DNA of 64,000 nucleotides from Elephas maximus indicus (Eukaryota > Chordata > Mammalia > Proboscidea > Elephantidae), in the NCBI RefSeq assembly GCF_024166365.1, contig NC_064841.1, forward strand, positions 27,892,001 through 27,956,000, given 5' to 3'. Each line of letters opens with the position of its first letter. Position 1 is the stretch's first letter. Positions 33,960 through 47,639 of the stretch are shown here, one piece after another. A model generated the notes under the pieces. The model searched no databases. It was not told the DNA's origin and saw only the letters and a program-made list of their open reading frames with translations. The position numbers and the translations under genes were made by a program.

Positions 33960-36520
33960 GGATTTGACTCTGCCTAGCATATATTTTAATTTACATCAGT
34001 GATATTGTACAATAAATCTCATTCTGGTCTTACTTTTTCAACTCAACACCTGTAACCGAGACCCAGGCATGTTAAAAAAAAAAAAAAATTTTTTTTTTTT
34101 TGTAGCTATGTGTAAAATGAGTCCATTACTTCTGTTTGATGCACAGTAATTTATCAAAAGCATATATCATCTTTACTTATTTTTCTGGCAAGTGATGGAT
34201 ACAGAGTATAACCCTAAATCCTTGCTACCACAGACAATGTTTTGATGGATGTAGTTATGCATGTCTCCTTGCAGTTCTGAGTAAGGGGTTTTTTAATAAT
34301 GGAAATGCTAGAGCTTAGGTTTGTATAATCTCAGTATCCCTAGGAACAGCTAGATTGATCTCCAGAATGACTGCATCAGCTTATATCCTGAATAATGGAC
34401 TTGAGATTTCCTGTTCTGGCCTTAAAGAGAATACATTAAAATCTCTCCATGCAGAAATTTTATAACTGTTTCAATTCAGGAAGTTGTCTTCTATTCTCAA
34501 TTTCTAGGATATGTATAGCTATAGATAGGTGTCTATAGATACAGATATCTATAACTTTACCTATCTAGAGAATGAACTTAGCAAACTTTTTTTTTGCATT
34601 ATCTTTAAGAACAACTATGTATTATTCTCCTTAAATTCATTAAAGTGATTCACACTGATAACATTTTTTTTTTTTTTAATTTTGAGTCATCTTTGCATTC
34701 CTGGAATAAATCCTTACTGATCATCATTTTTTTGTGATTAGATTTGGATGACTAACATCTTATTTTGGATTTTTCACCTCTACTGAAAATCAAAATTGGC
34801 CAATATTTCTTTTCTTATATTGTTCTTTTCCATATGGAATATCAAGGGTACAGTAGTTTCAGAAAACAAGTTGGTACGCTTTCCCACTTTTTACATTTTT
34901 TCCCAATTGTTAAATTTTTTCTGCAAAACAAAATGTGTATAGAGTAGAAATTATTTGTCTGTTCATAGTTTGGTAGTACTCAATTGTCAAAGTCTGCTGT
35001 CCCAAGACATTTTTGTGGAATGAGATGGGATAGGGAAAGGGTTAATAGCCATTTCAAAAATTTTAAGAGTTATCATTCTTGTTTTTATTCCTTCCTGGGT
35101 CTATTTTGAAATTTTATATTTTTCAGGAATGCAACCAATTCATCTAGATTTTGAGATTTATTGGTGTTTAGATTTTAATATTTTTAAAATCTCCATCATA
35201 TCTATAGTTATTTCCTCTTTTTTGTTTTGTTTACCTACATCTCCCATTTTACTTTATTTCCTTTTTGTCACAGGTTTATCTACTTCACTAATCTTTCGAA
35301 AGAACAAGATTTTCGTTCCATTAATTGCTTCAATTGTTTTTCATCCTCTATTTCATTGTTTTCTTACTTTATATATATTTTTCTCCCTTTTGGTCTTCCT
35401 GTTTTCATCTTCCTGAATTGAATATTTAGTTTACTTGTTTTAAATCTTACTTTTTTTTTTGTAGATCAACTTGATCCTGAACTTTTAAGTATTATTTCAA
35501 TTGTTTACCATACATTTTGACATATAGTAAATTTGTTATCATTGAATCTTAAATTTTATATGTCTTATTTTTATGATGTACTCATGAAACAAAGGGTTAT
35601 ATAAGAGATTTTTTTAGTTATGAGACTAAAATTTTAAGCTATCCTTTTGTTGTTTATTTCTAAATTTATTGCACTAAATTTATTGCCCTGAAGTCAGAAA
35701 ACATATTCTCTATGATATTGATTATTTCAAATTTATTGATGTCTTTTTTGTGGGCTGGTTGAATTTTGTGATGTTCAAGGTGTACCTAAAAAGTATGCTT
35801 GTGAATTTCATCTCAATAAAAAATGTATGTGTATTCATTATATCTTCTTGACTTCTTTCTTTAACCAGTTTATAACTACCCTGTTTGTCCCTTATATTCT
35901 CTATATTCTCATTCGTTTCATAAGATCAATGCCTCTGATTTCATTCATTTTATATTTCCAGTACATAATTTTTCCATTCCCTTATTTTCAACCTTTATTT
36001 ATATCCGTTTTAGAAGTATTTTTATATATTGTTGAAATTTGTTTTGCTAACAATCTGAGAATCTCTGCTTTTAATTAATGAGTTTAACTCACTTTCATTT
36101 ATTGTTAACTACTGTACTATTGGGACTTACTTATCTACCTTTACTTCTTGTTTTCTTTTTACCATGCTTTGTTTTATTCCTTTTTTTCTTTTCATTCTCT
36201 TAACTTCTCTTGGATAGTTTAATATTTTTTTCTAATAGTTTTGGAGTTATAAATTCTTTTTTTAATGACTGGTAGCTAGCTCTAACTTATAAGACCACCA
36301 GTTAGGTTTATGTCCTCAATCTAAGTTTAAATGTTATTAATTTCTTAATCTTGCCCTCCTACCCCCAACAAGCTAAGAATTTTAGCAAGTTTCTCATTTC
36401 CCGCTGCGCCATCTCCATATTGGTACCATCTGGAGTTTTAGCACCAAATTATACTTTAAGTTTATTGTTGATGTTGTTGGACCATTGCTTATCTATACTT
36501 TAATAAACATTAATAAATTA
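33960..36520 (-). repeat. Old L1 LINE, reversed, T-rich
   Basis: Long T-rich stretch with reversed L1-like phrases: gatgcacagtaatttatcaa, attcattaaagtgattcaca and tcattaatgagtttaactca-like text. All frames are broken. Older than the 14.7-28 kb copies; boundaries are approximate. Confidence 0.5.
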
Positions 36521-38080
36521 TTTGTTCTTCCCAACCAGAGCACTGGATTTCTCTAGCCAGCTCCTGCCCTGATCTTATACCACTGCCTTGGGCTGGCCCT
36601 GAAAATTTCTAACCCCAGAGTTGGGGGAAATAAAGCAGCCCTGTGAAAGAGCTCCCTTCCAGTCTGTCCCTCCTCTGTGGTCCTAGTCCCTTTCCTACGC
36701 CACGTCACATTCCCTGCTGCTACTTCTCTACCTCTGACCCCAGCCACCTTCTGCCTCTGTAGGCTTTTCATACGCCTATGTCGATCACTAAACATAGCTG
36801 ATATTCATCAATCTCCTTATCATCCCTGTAACACCACAAGTGTTGGGGTGGGAAGTGGGTCAGGAGAGAGGTCAGATGGCCTGTGCTAGTTGCCATATTA
36901 TCTGAAACTAGCAATTTTTAAATCTGTTTTATGTTCCTCATAGGGTTATTTGTGGAATCAAAAGAAATAATGTTTGTGCAAGTTCTTGAAAACTGTGTTA
37001 CATAAGTGTTCACTAGGTTTTACTGAAGGGTGTTTTTTCCTATAGAGTTCTGAATGGATGAGGAAGTTGGAGAAAAGAAAAGAGGTAACTAGTTCATTAT
37101 AACAATTTTTGCACTATTTTCAGCTGGCAGACTTAGAGGTGAGTGACATACTCATGACTGGAATATTAGAGAAAGTCTTTTCACTTCCTTTCTTCCCTGT
37201 TTAAAATTCTGATTTGAAATAAAACACAATGGACTAAAGAATATGAGGCTTGAGGGGTTGGAGATGAATGGAAGGGTCAAAAGTCAAATGAGTTCATTTT
37301 TCTCTCCTGTGTTGCATTGACAACAAACTCTAAAGAGAAAATCAGTATGGATATTACTTGTACTTGAAGATGGATATTGCTTGTACTTTATGAAGATGAT
37401 AAAAAAAACCCTCTCTCTCATTATTATTTTGATTCTTTCTAGAAGTTTTCTTCAGAGCCGAAAGTACAGAGCAAGGGAAATGGTACATGTATATGATCTT
37501 GGTAATAGTTAATTATTCTATTTAACTTTAAAAGTACATGAGTACTTCTGTACCATCTTGTAGGATGTTTCCTTAAAGAATTAAACCAAAAAAAAAAAGA
37601 AAAAAATGAGAACATCCTATCATCTCTTTACTTTTCCGTGAAGTACCCTAAAAGGAATGTTGACAATTCATCATTTCTTGGGGTGTTGTAGAGAATAATG
37701 ATTTTCTCTATTCTTTATGCTAGTGAAAGAATATTTTAATTATTTTTTATAATAATGCAATATGAAGTCATAACTACCACATTTTAGCAACTCTAAAATG
37801 CATTCAAACAAAAGGAATAAAAACAAGAATTCGACTTTTAATGATAAAACAGGGAAAAAAACAGAACATCATAGAGGATATTTTTTAACAGACTAAATAA
37901 AGACAAGCCATAAGTGCAAAACTGCTGTACCTGAAAGTGTTTTTGCTTTGATAATTAAAGAATGCTGAATTAAATAAAAACAAAACTACCTGAAAATCTG
38001 AGTGAAACAATGACAAAAACTCAAATTATCTCATAACACTTTTTCTAAGTTTATTAAGAGGCCTAATTATTTTAGCATAG
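36521..38080. other. Intergenic, nothing identified
   Basis: 36550-36890 is somewhat GC-richer with short open frames on both strands and no recognisable domain. The rest is AT-rich. Confidence 0.45.
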
Positions 38081-38131
38081 TCCCTGGTGCAAATCTTAAA
38101 GCGATTGACTTATCAACATGTAATCTATATA

Positions 38132-38252
38132 CCAAAGGGTCGGCCGTTCAAAACCGCCAGGCGCTCCTTGGAAACTCTATGGGAGCAATTCTACTCTGTC
38201 CTATGGGGTCACTATGAGTCGGAATCAACTCGATGGCACTGGGTTTTTTGGG
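38132..38252 (+). repeat. 5'-truncated SINE with 12-bp target duplication
   Basis: Starts within the SINE at ccaaagggtcggccgttcaa and ends gatggcactgggttttttgg. gtaatctatata flanks it at 38120-38131 and 38253-38264, exactly. The 5' truncation with duplication shows target-primed insertion that stopped early. Confidence 0.88.
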
Positions 38253-38307
38253 GTAATCTATATACAAACTCTAATTTGTCCTAGATTGTAAAACACGCAG
38301 TCTTATA

Positions 38308-38465
38308 CCAACCCAGTGCCGTCGAGTCAATTCCGACTCATAGCGACCCTATAGGACAAAGTAGAACTGACCCCCATAGAGTTTCCAAGGAGCACCTGGT
38401 GGATTCGAACTGCCCACCCTTTGGTTAGCAGCCGTAGCACTTAACCACTACGCCACCAGGGTTTC
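38308..38465 (-). repeat. Afrotherian SINE with exact 14-bp target duplication
   Basis: Nearly consensus reverse copy (gtgccgtcgagtcaattccg, then taaccactacgccaccaggg). cacgcagtcttata occurs at 38294-38307 and 38466-38479. Low divergence and a perfect duplication suggest a young insertion. Confidence 0.93.
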
Positions 38466-39894
38466 CACGCAGTCTTATAGATTTCTTAAAACATCATTAT
38501 CATTGTATAGCATACTATCTCAAAGAGAGATAAGTGCAGTAGGACAGCATACTGATTCTTCCTAATCTGTTGAGACAAGTGGTGGAACACAGGTGCAATC
38601 TGCCCACGGCCGTTTATCAGTGAGTGTTCCAGTTGTTATGGTTTCTGCAGCATTTAACAGAAGATTCAACTAAATTGGCACCAGGAACATAAAAAGCCAG
38701 AGGGAGGGTGATTCTGGGTGTAGTTAAATCCACGGCTGATCACAACTGTCTTCATTCTTCTGCTCCGATGTACTCATCATGTTGGCTTTTGACCTCAGGC
38801 TTGCGGGATGGCTGCTGCAGCTTCAAGTACTTCATGATATGAAAAGGCTCCCTTGCATTCCTTCTTCAGAGTGAGAAAAACTCTCCCACACTCACTGGTC
38901 AGAACTATAGCCATGCCCATCCCTAAATCATTCACTGGCAAGGAAAATGGAATTTCCATGATTGGCTTAGATTAATCAAGACTATCCTCCCTTGGGCTGG
39001 GGAAAGGCCTAGCCTTTCCTAAAGCACGTAGTCTCCTGAAAGATGAACAAAATCAAGGGAAGATGAGTGGGTGGAATGGCTGCTGGGTGGGTGGTCCACA
39101 GTATCTACTAAGTTGAGTCAGAGGAAGAGCCTAAAAAGAATCAGCTCCAAAAGCAGTGCTGGTGCTTCCAGGGTGTTCTTCTTATGTGGCAAGAATAAGT
39201 AGTAAGGAATAAATAATTAGGCAATACCACTTCCTTTTTTCTGATTTTAAATGACAGCCTCAACTCCTGATGATCAGGGAGAGATAACACTGTGATCATG
39301 TCTCCTATAAAAGACAAGAAATTCCCTACACAGAGGAACCAGTGGTTCAGCATTACGCCTGCACCTAAAAGAGATTCGCCAGGGAACATAGCGGAATCAG
39401 TTAGGGTACTTTCAGCTTCAGTTTACAGAAGTCCATACCTAGCAGACTGACACAATAAGAAAATTCACCATTCATTGCAAGAAATCCAGAGGTAGGGCAG
39501 GCTCTAGGGTTGGTCGACTTCCCTCTTTCCATCTGTTGGCTCTGCTCTCCTTGGTGTTGGCTCTGTTCTCAGGCTGGTGGCTGTAAGGGTTTCAGGTGTA
39601 GTAGCCAGTCAGTTTTGGCATTGTTCAGAAGGGGCAGACTGGCAGCTGTCCATTAGCAGTGGGAGGACTTTTCCCAGGTGCCCCTAGCATACTTCTCCTG
39701 GCCAGAGTTGGGTTATATGTTCATTCACTGACTCAGCCACTGCCTGGAGGATTGGCTTAGTAAATATCTACAAAAAACCCAGTGTAGGGTGTGAGAATTC
39801 TGACTGCAAGTTTGTTTTCCTTGTGATTGGTATAATCAATTAGTCCTTACTTCAACAACTCCGGTTAATCTGGTCAGGGGCAGCATACTAATCT
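38466..39894. other. Intergenic, nothing firm
   Basis: Possible old repeat fragments near 38860-39010 and 39400-39770 share similar wording (gccagagttgggttat and tggtcagaactatagcc). I could not name a family. No gene was recognised. Confidence 0.35.
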
Positions 39895-40090
39895 GGCCTA
39901 CCACAGGTTTTTGTAAATAAAGTTTTATGGGAACACAGGCATGTGTGTTTCTTTATGTGTTGCTGATGGCAGCCTTCATGCACAATGACATAGTTGAGTA
40001 GCTGTGACAGAGACTGTATAGCCTACAAAGCCTAAAATATTTTCTATCCGGTCCTATAAAGAAAAAGTTTGCTCACCCTGATCTAGAATT
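39895..40090 (+). repeat. hAT-type DNA transposon fragment
   Basis: The text ttttgtaaataaagttttat, then cagcctacaaag-like wording and aaagaaaaagtttgctcacc, matches a widespread mammalian non-autonomous hAT element. The family name is not certain. Confidence 0.55.
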
Positions 40091-40997
40091 AACTGCAGTC
40101 CTTCCTTTTATTTGCTTTAAACCATGTTCTAAAAGTGGCATCTCTGAATTTTATTATTATAGGAAAGAATGAAACCTATGTTCATCTTGTCTGTGCTTGT
40201 ATTATCAGATATATTTTAGCCATTTCCCTGTGTTTTTCCAAATTGAAAATGAGCCTTTTCTACACAGTGAAGTATCTGGGTGGCACAAATGGGTGATGTG
40301 ATTATAATGTGCTGAGGAGATGACTCAGACGTATAAAATCACAGCAACAGTGTAGTGTGAGGAAGTAAACTGAGAAGTTCAAACTCTGAGCGCTACAGGA
40401 GTTAAAAGTGGGAAATCAGTCCTCTCATGCTTAAGATTTGGATAAAGAGAACAGAGGACATAAGAGATGGCAAGAAGCATCACCTGACTCAAAGCACTGG
40501 GCTGGGCATTAGTGCTGTGCGTTCAAGGGACAGTGATAGCAGGGTCCCATACAGCAGAGATGGCACATGGAAAAGAAAAACAAATATTGTTGGATATGCA
40601 GGGTGAGGACTTTGAGAAGGTCAGAGTTTAAAGACTTGATGTGATACTAAAGAATTAGCCCAAAGAATTTCCTTCATAAGAAGGATACAAGATGAAAGCA
40701 AGATTTAAAGAAGTTTAGTTTGGCCAGGCTCTTGTGGCTAAATTGGACCAGGAAGAGCTTATTGCCTGTGCTGCTGTTGAGTAAGGAATTGGATTTAGCT
40801 GGTGGCAATTAGAAATGGAGAGGAAGGATGGATATTAGAGACATCCAGCAGGTTAGAGATGATGAATTCTGCTTTAGACATAACAATGAGCTTGAAATGA
40901 TGATGAGTTCTCTAATAATAAATATCCAGTAGGCAATATTGACTGGCTTATTTTATTTGCATTTCTCTGCATTGTTTCCAATCTCATGTTGTGTTCC
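40091..40997. other. Intergenic, nothing identified
   Basis: Unique-looking sequence; no coding or RNA signal. Confidence 0.45.
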
Positions 40998-41352
40998 CTT
41001 ATTGTTGTTGTTGTTGTTACTAGCAGTCATCATGTTAGCCCTTGACTCTTGGTGACCCCATGGACAACAGAACAAAACACTGCCCAGTCCTGTGCAATCT
41101 CCACGATTGGTTGCATATAGGACTGTTGTGATCCATAGGGTTTTCACTGTCTGATTTCCAGAAGTAGATTGCCAACCATTCGTCCTTATCCATCTTAGTC
41201 TGGAAACTCTGCTGAAACCCGCTCAGCGTTATAACAACATGCCAGCCTTCACTGACAGATGGGTGGAGACTGCACATGAGGTGCATCAGCTGGGAATCAA
41301 ACCTGTCTCCCACGTGGAAGGCAAGAATTCTACCACTGAACCACCAATGCCT
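40998..41352 (-). repeat. SINE with tRNA-Gly(GCC)-like head and RTE-like tail
   Basis: On the minus strand it starts at 41350 with gcattggtggttcagtggta and closes the tRNA-like part at 41282 (gattcccagctgatgca). By eye this is close to nuclear tRNA-Gly with anticodon GCC retained (ttcttGCCttc). The A box (tggttcagtgg) is intact and the B box (gtttgattc) has one change. The 7-bp acceptor stem can still pair with two G-T pairs. A body and an RTE-like end follow (tctgttgtccatggggtcac), with a tail of CAA repeats. It is a different SINE family from the other copies here. It is a retroposon and not a tRNA gene, since a body and tail follow. Confidence 0.82.
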
Positions 41353-41360
41353 CACCTTCC

Positions 41361-44300
41361 CTCAGTAGCTTTCCCAAAAGAAGTGTTCCATGGTTTGTAC
41401 GATGGAAAAATTCTGCTTTTTAAACCAGATGGCAAGACTTTACAGAATGAAATATGTTAGTACATTCTCTTATTATCATATTAAATAATATTCTGACATA
41501 AAAAATGAATTGCCCGAAGAGTTATAGATTTTTTAATATTCTTTATCGGTTTCAGTAAGTGATTACTGATTTTTAGAAAATCTAATAATATTAATTTTGA
41601 GAACTATAAGTAGAATCCTATTTTAGTGGTCTCAATGAGATAAAAAATAATTTATAATATTTAGCTCCTATTAAAATTAAAATATATTGCAGTCTATAAC
41701 AAAAGAGTTTTGAGGTGTATTATTCATTTTTGTAAAGAAATTTGAACATAGATGTTCCATTTGCAAGTTTTCTGTGGTTTATTAATGACTCACCCACCAT
41801 AGTGCCTTTTTGTCAGAGAAGAAAGTATTCTTTATCCCTCCATCCTCCTACTCTGTAATCCTCTGAAATAAACTACCACCAAAATACCAATATAGTATTT
41901 TGTAGAAAATCTCAAATTTCAAAGTTCCAAACACAGTATAAATGAAAAACACCCAAAGAACAATGTCTTTGCTACAGAGATTAGCTTCAGAGAGGACAAC
42001 TGTTGAAGACATCTGCTAAGTAGGATTTTTAATTTAATGGAGTTTGTTGAACTCTATCAGCAAAGCGCAATTGCTATGCACCATCTGTTGAGGTTTTCAA
42101 ACTGCCTTACTTAAATAGAACTGGATGTAACAACTGTATCCATTAAAATGGCATATTACTTTTTACCAATTTTTCTTCCCTCCACTTGCTTTCCAATGCT
42201 TTCAGAATCATTAGAAGATGAGTTGGCAAGAAAAAAGCATAATCTCAAGGGTCAAACGGACTCAGGAGAAGTCCAATGGCTGAAAGAACCTAATTAATGG
42301 TTTAAACTTGAACCAAATTAATTGAATTAGGCAGTACTCTGTAGCTATACCTCATCAGAGACTGGGCTTCCAGCGTCCACCACACAGTGCAAAAGGCTGG
42401 GCGCAAGGGAAAAGGAGGGGTTGTATAGAGCAGGTTCAGAGAGGAGGGCCGTAGGGATAATCCCTCTTTTTCTACCTAGATCAGACCCAGAAAGTCATCC
42501 AGAGATGCAGTGAAGAGAGCCTTCAGGATGGGGATTGCACTGAGAGAAGGGACCTCACACCAATCTTGTCCTTATAATACACATATCATGGTTAAAGCTT
42601 TGCCTCTTAAAGAAAATAGACAAAGTAATTCATATATATGTTATATATGATATTATAAAGGTAATACTTTCCCATTGTCGAAATTTGAAAACTCAGAAGA
42701 GTAGAAAGTAAAATCATCTGTAATTCTACTTCCCAGAGATGACTACTCTGTTTTTTTTTTGCTTTATATATTTTATTCATTGTGAGGATTTTGAACCCCA
42801 AACTCTGAATCAATCGTAAGTGTGCAGTACTGTGTAATAAAATTAACATGAAGCAAATATGAAGTATTAGTTAGCATCTCACTCCTTCACGTCCTCATGA
42901 TATAGTGTTATGAATAGATCTGTCATTATTCCCCACTGTTGAGAAAAATGGGCATTACAGTCCATTATCTGAAAGAAAAAGAATCACTTCTAAGAACTCA
43001 CAAATATGGTTGGAGTACACGTGATCACTGTTCACACTTCTCAGAGGTATTCTCAAATAAGGGGCCCTTCTTCTACTTGTCTTTTCTCTTTTTTCTCAGG
43101 ATCCCAGCTCCAGTCTGCAACTGCACCTCATGTGTTTAAAACTGGGAAATCTTTCTCCCCTTGCTCTGTTCTGGACTTGAGCAAGAGTTATTTTAGCCAA
43201 GAGTTGGAGACAGAAGCCAGATTAGAATGGGCTGAAGTTTGAGTAGGCTTGGCAATAAGAGGGATGAAACAAAGAAAGGTGGAGCCCATGTGAGATTGAA
43301 AGAAGGAGAAGGGTTTGTTGTTTTCTGATTGGAGAGTCTTGAGCATATTTAAAAGTAGGTGGGAAAGATCTAGAGAGGTTAGGTATGCAACAGAAGGAAT
43401 AACAGATAATGTAAGGTTTCTGAAAAAAGGCAGAGGATGGGTTCCAAAAAAAAGGTAAAGGAATTTGTATTGGAAAGGAAAACGGGTGGTACCTCTAGCG
43501 AAGAGGGAGAGAGGAGAGCATTAGGGTACATGCAACTAACTTTGGGTGTGGGAGTTAAGTTTGTGTCTGGTGGCTTCTATTTTCTGAAAGTAATAAGATA
43601 GGTCTTCTACTGATTATAAAAAAGGAAGTGAGGAGAGGTATGATTAGAAGTTTGAAAGAAATGTGAAGTTGGTTTAAAGTATTTACCAAGAATGATAGAG
43701 AGTGAATTGATGAGTAAAATGTAGTGAGATTTATAAACAGTGTTGAGGGCCTACTTGAAATCAGTGGTTATGAATTTAGGTAGGAACTAGTCTGTCATCT
43801 ATTGGGGTATTCTCCAACATCCTTGGGATGCCCAAGTATAAGCAAAAAAAGAAGAGATTTCTGGGTTCATTCAGAGTTGGCATTTTGCCAGATAAGTAAA
43901 AGCTGGAGGGCCAGTGAATTTAGGATGTTGATGCTAGTGTTCTTGAAACAATGAAGCATGAAATACAAGTTGCAAAATGAGAGAAATAAGGACAGAAAAG
44001 GCATGGTATATTAAAAGAAAGTAGAGAGGCACTGGGTTTTTTTTTAAGAGAGGTCAAGGGAGGGAAATTATCAAATCAGTCCTCAAAAGTTAAGAGCATG
44101 CATGTCAAAATAATATAATTGAAATTCAAAATATGTACTAAAAATATATTTTCAAAAGTTGGGGGAATAGATGAAACAGAATTTGCAAAACACTGATAAT
44201 AGTTGAAGATGGGTGGGTACATGGGGTTTTATTATATTGGAAAAGAACTTAGAGGAAACAGAGAATGTAGAGAGTAAAAGAAAATCCCCCCCCCACCAAA

Positions 44301-46079
44301 ATATGATAAATATAACCAGAGCACTATAAGATGATATTACGTTCATTATATAAGAGCAGAAGCCAGAAGGAGAAAACCAGAGCGGCCTGTCAGGAGGTTC
44401 GATATATAAATAATAGGAGTTTCAAAGAGAGAGAAAGTGGAAGGGGAAGGAAATCAACAAAGAAATAATTCAGTAAAATGTCCCAGAACTGGAGGTCATA
44501 AATTGAAAAGCCAAAAGCACAATGGGTGGGGCAAAAATTCACACCCAGGCACAGCTTGGGAAATTTCGGAGCCCTGGAAACAAAGAGAAGATCCATTGAT
44601 CAAACTACCTTTTCTCAGTTCCTCACTCTCCTCATAGCCCCTTTCTCTCCTTATTCAGCTTAAACTCAATGGCCAATAATTATAATCACTTCCATGAATA
44701 TAACCTCAAAAACTTTGCCCATCCTGTGCTTCTTCATCCTCTCTGAGCATGGTTAAAGTCTATTTTCCTGCCAGTCCATTTCTGCATCTGAATATAAAGA
44801 GGGGAAAACAAACAGCCAGCTGACTAGCGTCATTTTAAGTTCATGACCATTAACCTCAAGTGGGCCTTTACTGCTTCCCAGCAATCATATTATAATACCC
44901 TCATTGCTTCACTCTCCTGGTCTTCTAGACAACTATTTTATACTTCTTTCGCTCTCCTCTAACTTCCAACACCTTTTCCCCCACCCACTCTCAGCTATCA
45001 ACCTTGCTTTCTACTTTGTTGAGGAAACTGAGCCTTCAAAGGCTACAAACCTGCCCCACCACACCTACTCACTCTCCTGTATCTTTGCCCCTGTCCTCTG
45101 CATTCTCTCCTGTCCCTGGGCATGGCTAGCTAAGGTCTTGCCCTTCTACTTGAGCACAAAATCCAACTCCTCCCAGGAACACTACTCTAGCCATCCTTCC
45201 TTCTCTACCACATCATCAATTTTCCCTCTAGAGTGTATTATTCCCAACAGCATACAAACTATTATTCTTTCTCACACCTTTAAAAAGGAGTTCCTTTGAC
45301 CCCACACCCCCTTTAGCTACTACCTCAATGGTCTATTTACCTTTACAGTAAAATTCTTTGAAAAAAGTTGTCTATACACACTGTCTCCAAATTATTTTAT
45401 CTCATTTTTTTTTCTTTTTCATTCTAGTTTGAACCAAAACACGTTTTTACCCCCAACATGCCAGTGAAACTGAGAGATCGCCAATTACCACTGTAATGCT
45501 AAACACAGTGGTCAGTTTTCATCTTACTCAACTCACGACAGTATCTGATACAGTTGATCACTCTTTCCTCCCTGGTGTACTTGATATACTTCACTTGTCT
45601 CCTAGGACACCACACTCTCCTGGTTATCAACTTCATTGACCTGAACATCTTTTGATGGTTCCTTTTCATATCTCTGGCATGTCCTTGACATGTCTCTAAA
45701 TATTAGGGAACCCCAAATCTCAGAGGCCTTGGATCTGCTCTGTATTCTAGCTACAATCATTCCTTAGGTTATCTCAACTGGCCTCCAAACTTTAAATACT
45801 ACCTATTGCTGACCACACCCAATTTTTATACGCAGGTTGATTGCTATACCGGTATGCCCAACTGTCCACTTAAGTTCTTTGCTTAGATTTCTAATAGATG
45901 TTCCTAATTTAACGTATCTAAAATTGAGCTCTTAATCTTCCCCTCAAAACCTTTTTCACCTCCAATCTTTCCCATATCAGCTAATGACAACTTGATACTT
46001 TCAGCTGCACTGGCTAAAAGACTTATATACCAGGTACATAAGCATAGCCTTTAGGCTCTACCTTCCAGAAGTCTAGAAT
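41361..46079. other. Intergenic, no gene identified
   Basis: AT-rich and unique-looking to about 44.9 kb, then C/T-rich degenerate sequence resembling old LINE (44.9-46.0 kb). Short homopolymers occur (C run near 44287). No conserved frame was seen. Confidence 0.45.
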
Positions 46080-47450
46080 TAAACTATTTCTCACCACTTC
46101 CATGCCACCACTCTAGTCAAGGTAACCAACATCTTTTGCCACCATGACCTCTTGCCTGAATTATTAAAATAGCTTCCTAAATGGTCTCCTGCCTCTGCCC
46201 TTGCCTCCATTCAGTCTATTCTCTAAACAGCAGTCAGAGTGATAATATTAAAACGTGACTCAGATCATGTCACTGTTCTGCTCAAAATGCTCCAGTGATT
46301 TATCAAGCCAAAACTATAACCACGACCTTCAAGACCCTCATGGTTTTGTCCCATTACCTCTCTTAACTGATCTCCTATTATCTTCCCATTCAATCACTCC
46401 ACTACAGCCTCAATGGCCTCCTTGATGTCCCCCAAACAAGCCAGGCATTATCCTGCTGTATCAGAGAGTTTGATCACTGAAGCAGATCCACTAGGAGTGA
46501 TATAGAATAAGGGATTTATTTTGGGAAACTGACCTTACACAATTAAAGTAGTTGGTTAAACGGTTGGCAAATGGCTATTGACATCTGGTGCTGGGTCTGA
46601 AGTCAGCGGAGCAGAAAGTTGGGAAGAAAAGATAGACACGAAGTGGACAATAAGGGATCAAGGACAATAAAGGACTACTGATGAGGAGCTGAAATCCATG
46701 AGGATGAACTGGAACCCACATGTCTTTCTCCAGGACCCAAGGTACTCTCTCTCCACCTTCAAACTGTAGCTGCGATGTTGCAAGTGACCTGTCGAAGAAG
46801 CTAATGTCCTTTGTCATGGAGTTAAGCATCATGCACCAGGCACAGGAGTTGGAGAAACTGAAGGAGGACATCCAGCAGAGGCTAGAAGAGCTACAAGCCT
46901 GGTGACTGCCCATATCAGCAAAGGTGAACCAGTAAGTTCTTGACTACTACATGAGCTGAAACAGCACCTGACCCTATACCAATCTCTGAGCATAAAAATG
47001 GCTGCTGCTTCACTTTCCCCTTCGCAACCTTGGACAAATTACTCTTGTGGCTAATCCTAGCTAAGAACCACATTTGGAAGCTATTTAAAACTACTTTAGC
47101 TAAGTCGACACAGTACAAAGCTACCACACCTCCCTCAGAGACTTTGTACTTTGCTGTTTTCCTCTGCCTGGAATGCAACGCACCCCCAACACCTCCCAAC
47201 ATCCATGCATACTTCAGGGCTTCACTCAAAAATCACCTTCCCTGGTCACTTCATCTGAAATTTCAATCCCCTGGTTTTTTTTTTCTCCCTAACACTTACC
47301 AACAGCCAACATACTATATATTTTATTATTTATTTTTTATATTATCTCTTCTCCCTACTAGCATATAAGTAACAAGAAGACAGAATATTTTGTCTTTTTC
47401 ATTCATTTCTATATCCTAACTGTCTAGAATAGTGCCTGGCACATAGCAGT
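46080..47450 (-). repeat. L2 LINE 3' part in two pieces
   Basis: 46080-46460 has reversed L2 wording (ctcagatcatgtcactgttc, then ccttcaagaccctcatggtt). 47125-47450 continues it (tttcctctgcctggaatgca, then agtgcctggcacatagcagt). The middle (46461-47124) is an unassigned insertion with a broken coiled-coil-like frame that I do not consider a gene. Confidence 0.6.
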
Positions 47451-47639
47451 TCTCAATACATATTTGTAGACTAAATTAATAAGTCTTAAATTAATTTAAT
47501 AAAAATTTAATTAATTCTATTTAAGTGGAATTCTATTAAGTAGAATCAATTAATGTCCTAAATTTCTATAAAATCAAAAAAATTGGTCATATGGAAAGGA
47601 TCAGGAATTAAAATAGTGTTGCATTTGAGAAATTTCATG

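Noticed and set aside
41282..41350. Possible functional tRNA-Gly gene
   Set aside because: Good fold, but it is followed by a SINE body and RTE-like CAA tail, has a B-box change, and no terminator T-run directly after the tRNA part.
46720..46905. Coiled-coil-like 61-codon frame (MHQAQELEKLKEDIQQRLEE)
   Set aside because: Tempting, but short, isolated inside a split L2, without splice context or known family; most likely chance within an unassigned repeat.
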